Counted from the first letter of the stretch, positions 36,594 through 52,639 are shown. The stretch: 64,000 bases of DNA from an uncultured Umboniibacter sp. (GCF_947497555.1 NZ_CANMGY010000001.1:372001-436000), one strand, 5' to 3'. Numbers and translations are program-made. Notes: a model not told the origin generated them from the letters alone.

Positions 36594-39437
36594 ATGAAGA
36601 AGCTGCTTGCGTTTTCCCTTGCTATCTTCGCGGTCACTGGTTGCCAACAAAACAGTTCTTCTGACGAACTCGTTTTACCGGCTGGCATGCGCCTCGTTGA
36701 AACCGTCAACTCCACTCCTGATGATGTGGTTATCTCCTATCAGAAGTTCGAACTCGACAACGGCCTAACCGTCGTTCTCCACCAAGACTTATCTGACCCG
36801 TTAGTTGATGTAGATGTAACCTACCACGTAGGCTCAGCACGTGAGCAGATTGGTTATTCGGGCTTCGCTCATTTCTTCGAGCATATGATGTTCCAGGGTT
36901 CTGAGCACGTCGCAGATGAAGAACATTTCGGTATCATTACAGAATCTGGCGGCACCCTAAACGGTACCACCAATAGTGATCGTACTAACTACTTCAATAC
37001 CGCACCGTCAAATCAGCTGGCAACGTTGCTATGGCTTGAGTCGGATCGTATGGGCTTCTTATTGGATGCCATCACCGAAGAGACTTTCGAGAACCAGCGT
37101 GAAACCGTAAAGAACGAGCGTGGCCAGCGTGTCGATAACGCCCCTTACGGTCGCGTATGGGAAACCATGTCAATGCATACCTATCCGGCCGGCCACCCCT
37201 ACTCATGGCCAGTCATCGGACATATGGATGATCTTAACCGCGCCCAAGTCGATGCGGTTAAGCAGTTCTTCCTACGTTGGTACGGACCTAATAACGCCAC
37301 CCTTACTATTGGTGGCGACATCGACGTCAGCGAAACGCTGGAAATGGTTGTTAAATATTTTGGCTCTATCCCTGCAGGGCCTGACGTTGAAAAAATGCCC
37401 GCCATGCCGGCTGTATTGGACAGTGACCGTTATGCGACGCTAGAAGATCGTATCTTCATGCCAGCGATTGCGATGTCCTTCCCAACTGTCAGCTTATTCG
37501 ATCAAGATGAACCTGCACTAGATGCTGCCGCCAAGATTATTGGCCAAGGCGCTTCGTCCATTCTTTACACGAATCTTGTTCAGACTGGCCGCGCATTATC
37601 CGCAAGCTTAAACCACAGCTGTGCTGAGCTCGCATGTACCATGACTGCAATTGTGGTACAGAATCGCCAAACTGGTGAAAATCTTGCGGACATGGAACAA
37701 GCTATTCGCGAGAGCTTCGATGAATTTGTGGAACGAGGTGTTAGCGATGATGACGTTGCTCGTTTTATTAGTGATGTAGAACGCAGCCAAGTATTCGGCC
37801 TTCAATCCGTATCTGGCAAAGTACGCCAGCTAGCCTATTACGAGACCTTCTTGGGCACTCCAAATGGGATGGCAAATGAGCTATCTCGCTACCGGGCGGT
37901 TACGGCCGCTGACGTCACTGACGCCTTCGATCGATTCATCGTGGGCAAGCCTGCTGTGATCGTAAGCGTTGTTCCGATGGGTATGACTGAACTTGCCGCC
38001 GGTGAAGACAATCACGAAGTAGAGCAACTCGCACCTGAGGAGCCAATGAGTGGTTTGGCTTTCCGTCCTGCTACGGATAACTTCGATCGCAGTAATCGCC
38101 CAGCCGTTCCCAATGCTAAGTCAATCAGCTTGCCAGCAATATGGGAAGGTGAGCTTGCTAATGGCGTTCGAGTGCTCGGCGTTACCAACACCGAAACACC
38201 AACAACTCGTGTAGTGGTGGGCTTCGAAGCAGGTCAGCGTGATCTAGAAGAGGGTCAAGAGGGGCTTTCAAGCTTCACCGCTTCACTCATGAGTGAAGCG
38301 ACTACCAACTACACGCTTGCTGAACTTGATGCTATGCAGGAACGTATCGGCGCCAGCGTAGGCTTCAACATGGGTGACTATCAAGCGAATGCGAGTTTGT
38401 CAGTACTCACTGACGGATTAGATGGCGGCGTTGAAATTTTGCTAGAACGTCTGCTTAACCCAGCCTTTAACGAAGCGGATGTTGAACGTATTCGCGGCGA
38501 AATTCTTCAGGGCATCCAGCAGTCCAAAACCAGTGGCCCAGCGCTCGCACAGGATGCGTTGAACCAGGCCATGGGCGATGCAAGTAACCCACTCGCTCAC
38601 CCGAGTTCGGGTACTACTGCGAGCATTAGCGGCTTTAGCCGTGACGATCTTGTAGGCTTCTACTCAGCCCACTTCCCAGAGCAAATGGCGGTAGTGCTTG
38701 TCAGCTCAAATCTAAGCCAGGAAGAGGTGCTAGCGGCTTTGTCCCCACTTGGTGAGATCGCTGTAGACATGCAGGAACGACCTCTTGAAAGCCTCAACTG
38801 GAAAGCGCCTGAGACTAATACCATTTTCTTCATGGACAAGCCTGAAGCGGCACAGAGCTCAATCCGCGTTGCGACTAACGGTCCACTATGGGACGTTAAC
38901 GGTGACTACTGGCATGCACAGCTGATGAACTTTAACCTTGGTGGTAACTTCAACAGCCGTATCAACCAGAATCTTCGTGAAGACAAAGGTTACACCTACG
39001 GTGCCCGTTCTGGATTCCGAGGCAACCTCGAGACGGGTACTTTCATCACTAGCGCCGAAGTGCGAGCCGATTCAACCCTGGCTTCTATCCAAGAAGTATT
39101 GGCAGAATTAGCAGCATTCAAAACCGATGGCATGACAGAGGAAGAACTCAACTTCATGCGTTCGGCCTATAGCCAGCGTGATGCTCGCTCCTACGAAACT
39201 CCGTCGCAAAAGCTTCGTCTAATCAGTCAAATGGCAACCTACAACGTAGATGCCTCTTATCTTGATCAGCGTAACGAGGCACTAACAAATGCTGAGCTAG
39301 GTGAGCTCAACGCGCTCGCCAATAGATTGATTACTAATGATCAATTAGCCATCGTGGTGGTCGGCGACCGAGCTACGGTCTACGAAGACCTCGAAACGCT
39401 TGGCTTGCCAATTGTGGAACTTCAGCCAACAGAGTAA
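36594..39437 (+). CDS. M16-family zinc peptidase lipoprotein
   Basis: A 947-residue insulinase/pitrilysin-type peptidase with two M16 halves. The N-terminus is a lipoprotein signal ending in VTGC (Cys17), with Gln at +2, so outer-membrane anchoring in the periplasm is likely. The inverted zinc motif is HFFEH (His93 to His97), with the downstream Glu in ENQRETVKNERGQ. The second half (from about 540) lacks HxxEH and has the C-terminal arginine/tyrosine-type block NLREDKGYTYGARSGF. Such pairs form a closed chamber that degrades short peptides. The ATG at 36594 was chosen over upstream codons because it gives the signal peptide directly and has GGA 8 nt before it. Confidence 0.93.
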   Translation: MKKLLAFSLAIFAVTGCQQNSSSDELVLPAGMRLVETVNSTPDDVVISYQKFELDNGLTVVLHQDLSDPLVDVDVTYHVGSAREQIGYSGFAHFFEHMMFQGSEHVADEEHFGIITESGGTLNGTTNSDRTNYFNTAPSNQLATLLWLESDRMGFLLDAITEETFENQRETVKNERGQRVDNAPYGRVWETMSMHTYPAGHPYSWPVIGHMDDLNRAQVDAVKQFFLRWYGPNNATLTIGGDIDVSETLEMVVKYFGSIPAGPDVEKMPAMPAVLDSDRYATLEDRIFMPAIAMSFPTVSLFDQDEPALDAAAKIIGQGASSILYTNLVQTGRALSASLNHSCAELACTMTAIVVQNRQTGENLADMEQAIRESFDEFVERGVSDDDVARFISDVERSQVFGLQSVSGKVRQLAYYETFLGTPNGMANELSRYRAVTAADVTDAFDRFIVGKPAVIVSVVPMGMTELAAGEDNHEVEQLAPEEPMSGLAFRPATDNFDRSNRPAVPNAKSISLPAIWEGELANGVRVLGVTNTETPTTRVVVGFEAGQRDLEEGQEGLSSFTASLMSEATTNYTLAELDAMQERIGASVGFNMGDYQANASLSVLTDGLDGGVEILLERLLNPAFNEADVERIRGEILQGIQQSKTSGPALAQDALNQAMGDASNPLAHPSSGTTASISGFSRDDLVGFYSAHFPEQMAVVLVSSNLSQEEVLAALSPLGEIAVDMQERPLESLNWKAPETNTIFFMDKPEAAQSSIRVATNGPLWDVNGDYWHAQLMNFNLGGNFNSRINQNLREDKGYTYGARSGFRGNLETGTFITSAEVRADSTLASIQEVLAELAAFKTDGMTEEELNFMRSAYSQRDARSYETPSQKLRLISQMATYNVDASYLDQRNEALTNAELGELNALANRLITNDQLAIVVVGDRATVYEDLETLGLPIVELQPTE

Positions 39438-39491
39438 CTATTTGTTGCTAAGTACGCTATTATTCGGGTCTCTAGGGACCCGAATTCTATT

Positions 39492-40508
39492 ATGGCTAAA
39501 AGAAAGTTAACCCGCCGTCAAAGCTGGCGTATCCAAAAGATCCAAGACGAGCGCAGTGAACGAGCTGGAAAGCGGGCCGATAAAGCCGAGTCTAAACTTC
39601 ACGATACACACTTGGGCGATGAGGAGTTCGGCGTAGTCATCGCGCACTACGGTGTTCAAATCGATGTGGAGTCTAAGCTTTCGGGCGATGTTGTTCGCTG
39701 TCATGTCCGCGCTAACGTACCCGCTCTGGTGACTGGAGATCGAGTTGTCTTCCACAACGGCAATCCTACCGGCGTAGTTGTGGCGCAAGAGGAGCGCGAC
39801 AATATTCTTGAGCGCCCCGATCATCGGGGTCAACTGAAATTGGTTGCCGCCAACATTAATCACATGTTGCTGGTCGTTGCTCCATTTCCTGAAGCACACG
39901 CCAATCTCATTGACCGTTACCTCATTGCGGCTGAGACCAACGACATTGAGCCGGTTCTTCTGCTTAACAAGACTGATCTTATAGACCCTGAGAAGCACGC
40001 CAAGCTTATTCGCATGGTCGATAGTTACGAGGAACTTGGCTATCGAGTCGTTCGCGCTTCCTGTGTCAATGAGGCGGGATTAAGCGAACTTACGGACTTT
40101 TTAAAGGATAACACCACGGTGTTCGTAGGTCAGTCTGGTGTTGGCAAGAGTAGTTTGATTAATGCTCTCATGCCTGGGACCGACACTCGCGTCGGCACAC
40201 TATCCGAATCAACACAAAAGGGGCGCCACACTACGACCACGGCGAAGCTGTTCCACTTCCCCTCGGGTGGTGATCTCATCGACTCTCCAGGAATTCGTGA
40301 GTTCTCTCTCTGGCACATGCAGCCGGAGGACGTGTATGGCGGATTTAAAGAAATTCGCCCCTACCTAGGATTGTGCAAGTTTCGCGACTGCAACCACGAT
40401 CGTGAGCCTGGCTGCGCTGTTCAGACCGCGCTTGAGAATGGTAATATATCAGCCAATCGTTGGCAGTCTTGCCAGCAGATAATCCAAGGCCTTGGACAAC
40501 CCAAATAG
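39492..40508 (+). CDS. rsgA: Small-subunit ribosome biogenesis GTPase RsgA
   Basis: A 338-residue circularly permuted GTPase that acts late in 30S maturation. Order: basic N-terminal tail (KRKLTRRQSWRIQKIQ), OB domain, then the permuted G domain with NKTD (G4) first, GQSGVGKSSLINAL (G1) and DSPGIREFSLW (G3). A zinc-binding end CKFRDCNHDREPGC follows. All motifs are intact. The rhodanese gene follows after 9 bp, giving a probable rsgA-rhodanese-psd operon. Confidence 0.97.
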   Translation: MAKRKLTRRQSWRIQKIQDERSERAGKRADKAESKLHDTHLGDEEFGVVIAHYGVQIDVESKLSGDVVRCHVRANVPALVTGDRVVFHNGNPTGVVVAQEERDNILERPDHRGQLKLVAANINHMLLVVAPFPEAHANLIDRYLIAAETNDIEPVLLLNKTDLIDPEKHAKLIRMVDSYEELGYRVVRASCVNEAGLSELTDFLKDNTTVFVGQSGVGKSSLINALMPGTDTRVGTLSESTQKGRHTTTTAKLFHFPSGGDLIDSPGIREFSLWHMQPEDVYGGFKEIRPYLGLCKFRDCNHDREPGCAVQTALENGNISANRWQSCQQIIQGLGQPK

Positions 40509-40517
40509 GAAACAAAC

Positions 40518-41321
40518 ATGCACCTGCCACGCTTAATCGAACCCGAAGCGCTAGTCGAGCACCTCGACAACCCTCGCTTACTGGTTATTGACCTCAGCGC
40601 AGCCGAGCACTTTGCTCAGGGTCACGTTCCTGGCAGCATCAACTTGAATTTTCGTGAACTCATTGTCGGGACTTTGCCAGCACCGGGCAAGATACCTCCG
40701 GAAGCAAAGCTGATCTCACTACTGCAACAACTTGGTATCACCCAAGATTCATGGGTGGTAGCGCTAGATGACGAAGGCGGTGGTTGGGCGGGTAGACTAA
40801 TGTGGACGCTAGATTTATTTGGCTTCACCCGCACTAGTTACCTCAATGGTGGTTTGGTTGCGTGGCGCAATGAAGGCTTTACGTGTTCAACTAAAGGTCA
40901 TGAAAGTGTACCAAGCAGCTTCCAAGGCTCAATTAATCCAAATAAACTTGTTGAAGCTAAGGAACTCATTTCCTCATTCAACTCGGACAATCCAATTCAG
41001 ATCTTGGACGCTCGATCACCAGCGGAGTTTAGCGGCGAGAAACAGCTTTCGCTGCGAGCAGGGCATATGCCCAAAGCCATAAATGTCGAATGGACGGAGC
41101 TAATGGATCATCAGCGTAATTTGCGAATTCGCACTGACGCCCAGACATATTTACAGCAAAAAGGTATCACCCTCGATCAACCGATCGTCACCCATTGTCA
41201 GTCACACCACCGATCCGGGTTCACCTGGCTCGTTGGAACCCTATTAGAACTCGACATCCGCGCGTACCATGGTTCATGGTCGGAGTGGGGTAATCGAGAA
41301 GATACACAGGTAGAACTATGA
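40518..41321 (+). CDS. Two-domain sulfurtransferase (rhodanese)
   Basis: A 267-residue tandem rhodanese protein. The N-terminal domain (about 1-125, starting DLSAAEHFAQGHVPGSINLN) lacks a catalytic Cys at the loop position (LDDEGGGWAGRL). The C-terminal domain has the active-site loop with Cys227 in THCQSHHRSG. Members transfer sulfane sulfur from thiosulfate or mercaptopyruvate to an acceptor. The SHHRS loop points to a thiosulfate-type loop, but the donor cannot be fixed. It overlaps psd by 4 bp. Confidence 0.9.
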   Translation: MHLPRLIEPEALVEHLDNPRLLVIDLSAAEHFAQGHVPGSINLNFRELIVGTLPAPGKIPPEAKLISLLQQLGITQDSWVVALDDEGGGWAGRLMWTLDLFGFTRTSYLNGGLVAWRNEGFTCSTKGHESVPSSFQGSINPNKLVEAKELISSFNSDNPIQILDARSPAEFSGEKQLSLRAGHMPKAINVEWTELMDHQRNLRIRTDAQTYLQQKGITLDQPIVTHCQSHHRSGFTWLVGTLLELDIRAYHGSWSEWGNREDTQVEL

Positions 41322-42217
41322 GCACAAAATTTTCAGATCAACTCTTTGTCGCACTTCAGCACGTGTTACCGCAACATACACTGTCCCGTATAGTGGGCAG
41401 ACTAGCTGCTAGCGAAACCCCCTGGATCAAAGATGCGTTTATTCGCAACTTTGCAAAGAAGTTCGATATCGATATGAGCGACGCGCAGGAGCATGACTTA
41501 ACGGCTTTTGCCTCATTTAACGACTTTTTCACTCGCGCGCTAAAGTCCGAAGCTCGGCCCATTGATGCTAACGTAAACACGCTAGTTAGCCCTGCCGACG
41601 GTGTCGTGAGTGAATGTGGCACGATCGAAAATGGTCAGCTCATGCAGGCGAAGGGTCAGTACTTCAGCCTTCATAGTTTGCTTGGCGCACAACCAGAGCT
41701 AACTGATACCTTTGCTAACGGTAGCTTTGCTACCATCTATTTATCGCCACGCGACTACCACCGTGTGCACATGCCATTCGGCGGCACCTTGCGTAAGGCT
41801 ATCTATGTGCCTGGGGATCTATTCTCCGTTAACGGCGTCACCGCACAATTAGTTCCTGGCTTATTCTCCCGTAACGAACGATTAGTCTGTGTATTCGACA
41901 CCCCTAAGGGTCCCGTTGCGCTTATCTTGGTTGGCGCCATGATAGTTGCGGGTATTGAAACGGTTTGGGGCGGGCAAGTTTGCCCACTGAGTAAGGACAT
42001 CGTTGTTAGTCAGTTTGATAAAGCCGGTCGCTCTCCCTCAGTTAAGCTCAATAAAGGCGCGGAAATGGGACGCTTCAAACTTGGCTCCACGGCTATCGTA
42101 GTCACCCCAAAAGATGCCAGTGAATGGATTGATGGTTTGTCAGCGGGAAGTGCTGTTCGTATGGGTGAAGCCATTGGTGAGTTTAAGGATAGCGAGAAGG
42201 AAACTAGTAAGGCTTAA
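41318..42217 (+). CDS. psd: Phosphatidylserine decarboxylase proenzyme
   Basis: Makes phosphatidylethanolamine from phosphatidylserine at the inner membrane. The 299-residue proenzyme cleaves itself at the Gly256-Ser257 bond in FKLGSTAIV, producing the pyruvoyl prosthetic group. Other conserved segments are SFNDFFTRALK, SPADGVVSECG, YLSPRDYHRVHMP and VGAMIVAGIETVW. It is translationally coupled to the rhodanese gene and followed by a strong terminator. Confidence 0.97.
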   Translation: MSTKFSDQLFVALQHVLPQHTLSRIVGRLAASETPWIKDAFIRNFAKKFDIDMSDAQEHDLTAFASFNDFFTRALKSEARPIDANVNTLVSPADGVVSECGTIENGQLMQAKGQYFSLHSLLGAQPELTDTFANGSFATIYLSPRDYHRVHMPFGGTLRKAIYVPGDLFSVNGVTAQLVPGLFSRNERLVCVFDTPKGPVALILVGAMIVAGIETVWGGQVCPLSKDIVVSQFDKAGRSPSVKLNKGAEMGRFKLGSTAIVVTPKDASEWIDGLSAGSAVRMGEAIGEFKDSEKETSKA

Positions 42218-42273
42218 TGACTTTTTCCAGTTAGATGCTTATCTCGTTTACTGATTTGCGCCGCAGCGGACAT

Positions 42274-42309
42274 AAAAAACCAAAGATTATTTTCAACCTT
42301 TGGTTTTTT
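42274..42309. terminator. Bidirectional terminator, psd / HD-GYP gene
   Basis: A 12-bp stem (AAAAAACCAAAG pairing with CTTTGGTTTTTT) around a 12-nt loop lies between convergent genes. A/T runs on both sides suit termination in both directions. Confidence 0.85.
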
Positions 42310-42342
42310 TCGACCTCAGCGAATTAACTAGTTGCGTTAACG

Positions 42343-43677
42343 CTAAGCGCCAAAACCGAACAACTTCTTAAGATTGAAGCCGCCAGTATTGATATAACTG
42401 TCGCGGATCGCTGCTATGTCAATATCGATGGTTCCAGGCTCGATATCGGCTTTAATTGTAATTGGTGACTCGCCCCTGGAAAGTTTGAGTTCGGCGTCAC
42501 TACTCATATCAAGAATTTTCATTTTCTCTAAGGTTTCGCCCAGTGCGTTGCGAACAATGGCTACAACAGGTCGTAGACGACGAGCAAAGTTTTGCTCGAC
42601 AACGACACCTACATCACCGGTAGATAATTCAACTACAGTACCCGTTGGGTAAACTCCGATAGCTTGAATGAACTCAACTACTAACTGCTCTTGGAATAGA
42701 CGATTACGAACTTTGTATAACCAGCCAATAGCCTTACTCGGCGAAAGAGTCTGTCGAGTTCCTCGCGGGTTAGATATCTCGTCATAAACCGTGACTAGGC
42801 CCGCAATCTTAGCGAGCAACGGAATCTTGTCTCCAACCAATTGATTGGGAAAGCCGCTTCCATCCAGTCGTTCGCAATGGCTCGCCACAACCTTAATGAC
42901 ACGACGATCTAACTCGGGAATTGAACGGAGAATGTTAACACTGTGATCAACGAAGGTCCGGTATAACTTTTCCTGTGCAGGGTTACGCTTACCAACTACT
43001 AATACTGAAGCCGGAATCTTAATCTTCCCTACATCTTTCAGCAGTAGACCCGTTGCTAAAATCTGGAGTTCTTCGCGTTTCAGCCCAATATGACGACCAA
43101 ACAAAACAGCCCATACCGATGAACGCACCGAATGACCCCAGGTGTGCTCATCTCTATCGCGAATACGGGATAACCAGGTGAAAGCGTCTGGGTTACGGAG
43201 AACACTATCGACCATTTCTGTAGCGGCTTTTTGCGTACCCGCTAAATTGGGAGACCCTCCCGCTGAAACTTGCTCGTAAACCTTTTCCACTGCGTCAGTG
43301 ACATGCTTGTGCATCTGACGGGCTTGGATTACTTCTTTCTTGAGAGGAGTTACTTCGGCGTATTCATCGTGAACGATTGAAATGCGTCTAACATCAATTG
43401 CCTGATTAGCTATCGACACGGCATCCTTAGCCACACGTTTACTTTGGCCCGGTGAAGCTTCCGCGTGTTTGCGGTCTACATTGATAGGCTCTCGGCCTTT
43501 CTCAGTATCAATGTAAACATACTTACAATGGAAGCTTAATTCCTTAATATCGTTCGCTGACTTGATAAAGAATCCCTGAAGAGGGAAAGAGGTCTGCGTC
43601 CACGGTTTATCCAATCTAGACACGTACATGCCCAAAGTTAGATCCGTTGTGAAAACTTTAACCTGTTTTAAACCCAT
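42343..43677 (-). CDS. HD-GYP-type protein with degenerate metal site
   Basis: A 444-residue protein with an N-terminal DUF3391-like domain (about 1-130, VKVFTTDLTLGMYVSRLDKPW) and an HD-GYP domain (about 155-330). Active HD-GYP enzymes hydrolyse cyclic di-GMP with a metal centre held by HDxGK, HHExxDGxGYP and others. Here the HD pair reads K214-D215 in LLKDVGK, the second motif reads HCERLDGSGFP (Cys268 replaces His, Phe276 replaces Tyr), and the later VYDEISNPRG departs from the usual pattern. His182, His245 and His267 remain. A binding or scaffold role is more likely than normal phosphodiesterase activity. A C-terminal domain (340-444) has no clear function. Confidence 0.82.
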   Translation of the reverse strand: MGLKQVKVFTTDLTLGMYVSRLDKPWTQTSFPLQGFFIKSANDIKELSFHCKYVYIDTEKGREPINVDRKHAEASPGQSKRVAKDAVSIANQAIDVRRISIVHDEYAEVTPLKKEVIQARQMHKHVTDAVEKVYEQVSAGGSPNLAGTQKAATEMVDSVLRNPDAFTWLSRIRDRDEHTWGHSVRSSVWAVLFGRHIGLKREELQILATGLLLKDVGKIKIPASVLVVGKRNPAQEKLYRTFVDHSVNILRSIPELDRRVIKVVASHCERLDGSGFPNQLVGDKIPLLAKIAGLVTVYDEISNPRGTRQTLSPSKAIGWLYKVRNRLFQEQLVVEFIQAIGVYPTGTVVELSTGDVGVVVEQNFARRLRPVVAIVRNALGETLEKMKILDMSSDAELKLSRGESPITIKADIEPGTIDIDIAAIRDSYINTGGFNLKKLFGFGA

Positions 43678-43821
43678 CTTATAATCTCTTTACCAACTGC
43701 ATTAAGAACTGAATTTCTCCAGAAGCTGTAACTGTAATCCTAATCTCGAAAGTCGCACGGACTAGTGTCACAATTTGACGCCCGCCCATTTTCCGAATGT
43801 GAACTAGTTAACATTACAGTT

Positions 43822-44886
43822 CTACGAGCGACATGACAAGTCCACGACTGCATCAAAAAAGGCTTTTACGGCATCAGGTTTAACATGGGGAGTAATTCCA
43901 TGACCCAGATTGAAGATATGTCCGGGATTATCACCAAATTGGTCGAGGATTCGTTTAACTTCACTACGGATCTGCTCAGGCTCTGAGTACAGTACAGCTG
44001 GATCCATGTTTCCCTGAAGCGCGACGCGGTGACCAACTCGATCGCGGGCCTGATTAATCGGGGTAGTCCAGTCTAGTCCTAGCGCATCGCAACCCGAATC
44101 GGCCATGACCTCTAGCCATTGACCGCCACCTTTGGTAAACAGAATAACCGGCACTTTTCGTCCTTCGGACTCGCGCTGAAGTCCTGCAACAATCTTCTTC
44201 ATGTAGAAAAGGCTGAACTTTTGATAGGCATCATCTGATAGGGCGCCGCCCCAAGAGTCAAAGATCTGCACCGCTTGTGCACCCGCAGCGATTTGCGCAT
44301 TAAGATAATCAATAACAGAAAGCGCCAGCTTGTCTAACATCTCATGCAGTAGCTCCGGGGTTCGATACATCATACTTTTCAGGTTACGGAAATCCTTAGA
44401 CGAGCCGCCTTCAACCATATAGGTTGCTAGCGTCCAAGGACTGCCCGAAAAACCAATAAGCGGTACGTCGCCAGCAAGAGCATGTCGAATGGACGTGACC
44501 GCATCCGTCACGTAGCTGAGATCCCTTTGAGTGTTAACAACGGGAAGTGCGGCGACATCCGCCTCTGTTCTGACCACTTTTCGGAAACGAGGGCCTTCGC
44601 CAGTCTCGAAGTAGAGCCCAAGCCCCATCGCGTCAGGAATGGTTAAAATATCTGAGAAGAGAATCGCAGCATCGGCTGGGTAGCGGCGAAGAGGCTGGAG
44701 CGTCACCTCAGTAGCCAGCTCGGTATTCTTACAAAGACTCATGAAATCGCCGGCTTGAACTCGTGTAGCGCGGTACTCAGGCAAATACCTTCCAGCCTGA
44801 CGCATCATCCAAATAGGAGTGCGGTCTACGGACTCACGGTTAAGTGCGCGGAGAAATCGATCGTTCTTTAATTCAGGGAATGACAT
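43822..44886 (-). CDS. hemE: Uroporphyrinogen decarboxylase
   Basis: Converts uroporphyrinogen III to coproporphyrinogen III in haem synthesis. The 354-residue protein shows [16 protein letters not shown], the substrate-binding Asp in [13 protein letters not shown], the [17 protein letters not shown] block, and [13 protein letters not shown] at the end. The frame is open to 44934, but AAGGAG five nt before the ATG at 44886 decides the start. A long-range inverted repeat lies directly upstream of this ribosome-binding site. The gene follows gltD as in Pseudomonas. Confidence 0.97.
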   Translation of the reverse strand: MSFPELKNDRFLRALNRESVDRTPIWMMRQAGRYLPEYRATRVQAGDFMSLCKNTELATEVTLQPLRRYPADAAILFSDILTIPDAMGLGLYFETGEGPRFRKVVRTEADVAALPVVNTQRDLSYVTDAVTSIRHALAGDVPLIGFSGSPWTLATYMVEGGSSKDFRNLKSMMYRTPELLHEMLDKLALSVIDYLNAQIAAGAQAVQIFDSWGGALSDDAYQKFSLFYMKKIVAGLQRESEGRKVPVILFTKGGGQWLEVMADSGCDALGLDWTTPINQARDRVGHRVALQGNMDPAVLYSEPEQIRSEVKRILDQFGDNPGHIFNLGHGITPHVKPDAVKAFFDAVVDLSCRS

Positions 44887-44897
44887 AAGGGCTCCTT

Positions 44898-44950
44898 CTT
44901 CACAGGGGCCTATTGTCGTACAAAACGTCGCCAACAGAAAGCCTGTGAAG
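44898..44950 (-). promoter_or_regulatory. Leader inverted repeat before hemE
   Basis: CTTCACAGG (44898-44906) and CCTGTGAAG (44942-44950) form a perfect 9-bp inverted repeat separated by 35 bp. In the mRNA, the second arm ends immediately before AAGGAG, the hemE ribosome-binding site. The fold could influence hemE translation or hold a partial terminator for gltBD. Confidence 0.35.
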
Positions 44951-44967
44951 TAAAAAAGCCCCTAATA

Positions 44968-50836
<5,869 letters not shown>

Positions 50837-51036
50837 GGGATCCCCTCGGAAAAAGTAGACTGGGTGAAGCATTCTCGGGTAGGCACGCGAGAGATCACGG
50901 ACCTCGCAGTGTACACTAATTGCGAAGATACGGGCTATTACGACTTACAATGCACCTTGTAACGTGTGGTTATGCGTGCGGTTGCCTAGCGGAGAGGCCC
51001 GTATTCACGGGCGAATGCTCTCGGACGCGTGCCGAA

Positions 51037-52122
51037 TCAAATTTCCTTTCGGCAGCGATCAAGCGCTACTTTAACAGATTCTTCGGTAATATCGTCAAAA
51101 ATGGCACTTTTGCCGTGCCCAACGTTGAGTATCAGCCGTAGCTGACCGTCTAATACCTTTTTATCAACCGCCATGAGCTGAAGAAACTCAGTGTTGCTCA
51201 TCTCCGAGGGGACATGAGTAGGCAAGCCTGCGGCTGAGATTAACTCGCGAATTCGAATTACGAATTGCTCACTGATATAACCGCGCACCTGAGAGAGTTC
51301 AGCGGCGACGACCATTCCGGTTCCAACGGCCTCACCGTGAAGCCAGGTACCGTAACCCTGATGAGTTTCGATAGCATGGCCGAAAGTGTGACCTAGATTT
51401 AAAATAGCTCTAAGACCACCTTCTCGTTCGTCAGCCGCAACTACCTCGGCCTTAGTGGCGCAAGATTGCTGAATAGCGTATTCCATCAGCGCTAAATCAC
51501 AGGCCATCAGCCCTGAAATATTGAGCTCTAACCACTCGAAAAAGCTATGATCCCAAATTAATCCATATTTAATCACTTCAGCTAAACCCGCTGATAACTC
51601 TCGGGCGGGCAGGGTCTTTAATACGCTCAAATCGATCGTTACGGCCTGAGGTTGATAGAAAGCACCAATCATGTTCTTACCAGCTGGATGATTAACACCA
51701 GTCTTACCGCCAACGGACGAATCAACCTGTGATAATAAGGTCGTAGGGACTTGGATAAAATCAACACCCCGTTGGTAGCACGCGGCGGCAAATCCAGTCA
51801 TATCTCCAATTACGCCTCCACCAACTGCGATGAGTGTGGTAGTTCGATTATGCCGCTCCTCGAGAAGCTGATCGAAGATGCGCTGGAGTGTATCGAGTGT
51901 TTTAAAAGATTCACCATCTGGAAGCACTACGGTAGTTAATTGAAATTCGCTCAACGCAGCGGCCACTTGCTTGGCATAACTGTCAGCGAGGGTATCGTTA
52001 GTAACAATACAAACTTGAGTAGCGCGAATATGCTTCTCAAAGAGCAATTTGTCCGACAGGAGGTCCGTACCAATATAGATAGGGTAACTACGCTCACCCA
52101 GTTCAACGTTAAGAGTTTTCAT
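51037..52122 (-). CDS. aroB: 3-dehydroquinate synthase
   Basis: Second step of the shikimate pathway, with NAD and a divalent metal. The 361-residue protein has [13 protein letters not shown], the NAD-binding [42 protein letters not shown], and metal ligands Glu and His in [18 protein letters not shown] and HGEAVGTGM. The ATG at 52122 gives the standard N-terminus [15 protein letters not shown]; the start overlaps the aroK end by 14 bp. AroB and aroK are normally coupled. Confidence 0.97.
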   Translation of the reverse strand: MKTLNVELGERSYPIYIGTDLLSDKLLFEKHIRATQVCIVTNDTLADSYAKQVAAALSEFQLTTVVLPDGESFKTLDTLQRIFDQLLEERHNRTTTLIAVGGGVIGDMTGFAAACYQRGVDFIQVPTTLLSQVDSSVGGKTGVNHPAGKNMIGAFYQPQAVTIDLSVLKTLPARELSAGLAEVIKYGLIWDHSFFEWLELNISGLMACDLALMEYAIQQSCATKAEVVAADEREGGLRAILNLGHTFGHAIETHQGYGTWLHGEAVGTGMVVAAELSQVRGYISEQFVIRIRELISAAGLPTHVPSEMSNTEFLQLMAVDKKVLDGQLRLILNVGHGKSAIFDDITEESVKVALDRCRKEI

Positions 52123-52639
52123 GATGTTGGTCCAACTGTCGCAGAATATCATTCACCAAAAGACGCGGTGCGGACTTATCGGTTGCAACGGTGATATCTG
52201 CTAATTCTTGATAGAGGGGTAGGCGAGAGTCGAAGATTTCAGCAATAACTTTTCGCGGATTATCGTTCTGGAGTAACGGTCGACGTGTATCTTTCGCAGT
52301 GCGATCTACTAACTGATCGATCGTTGCGAAGAGAAAAATAACAATACCGTCGCGTCGAATTGCTCGACGATTCTCTTCATTAACTACGATTCCACCGCCA
52401 GTCGCGATAACTAACGCCTGCTCTTTCGCCAATTCGGCACAAACCGCTTGCTCTCTTCGGCGGAATCCCGCTTCACCTTCTACGTCGAAGATCCAAGGGA
52501 TATCTGCGCCTGTTCGCTCTTCGATCACTCGATCCGTATCGTAAAAATGCCGACCCAATCGATCGGCAAGTAATCGGCCAATGGTTGTCTTCCCCACTCC
52601 CATCGGCCCAACTAAAAAAATATTCTGACGAGACTTCAT
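52109..52639 (-). CDS. aroK: Shikimate kinase
   Basis: Phosphorylates shikimate with ATP. The 176-residue P-loop kinase has Walker [13 protein letters not shown] (residues 12-23), the shikimate-binding [11 protein letters not shown] and [20 protein letters not shown], and a lid arginine in [12 protein letters not shown]. It lies 7 bp after pilQ in the pilMNOPQ-aroK-aroB order found in Pseudomonas. Confidence 0.97.
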   Translation of the reverse strand: MKSRQNIFLVGPMGVGKTTIGRLLADRLGRHFYDTDRVIEERTGADIPWIFDVEGEAGFRRREQAVCAELAKEQALVIATGGGIVVNEENRRAIRRDGIVIFLFATIDQLVDRTAKDTRRPLLQNDNPRKVIAEIFDSRLPLYQELADITVATDKSAPRLLVNDILRQLDQHHENS

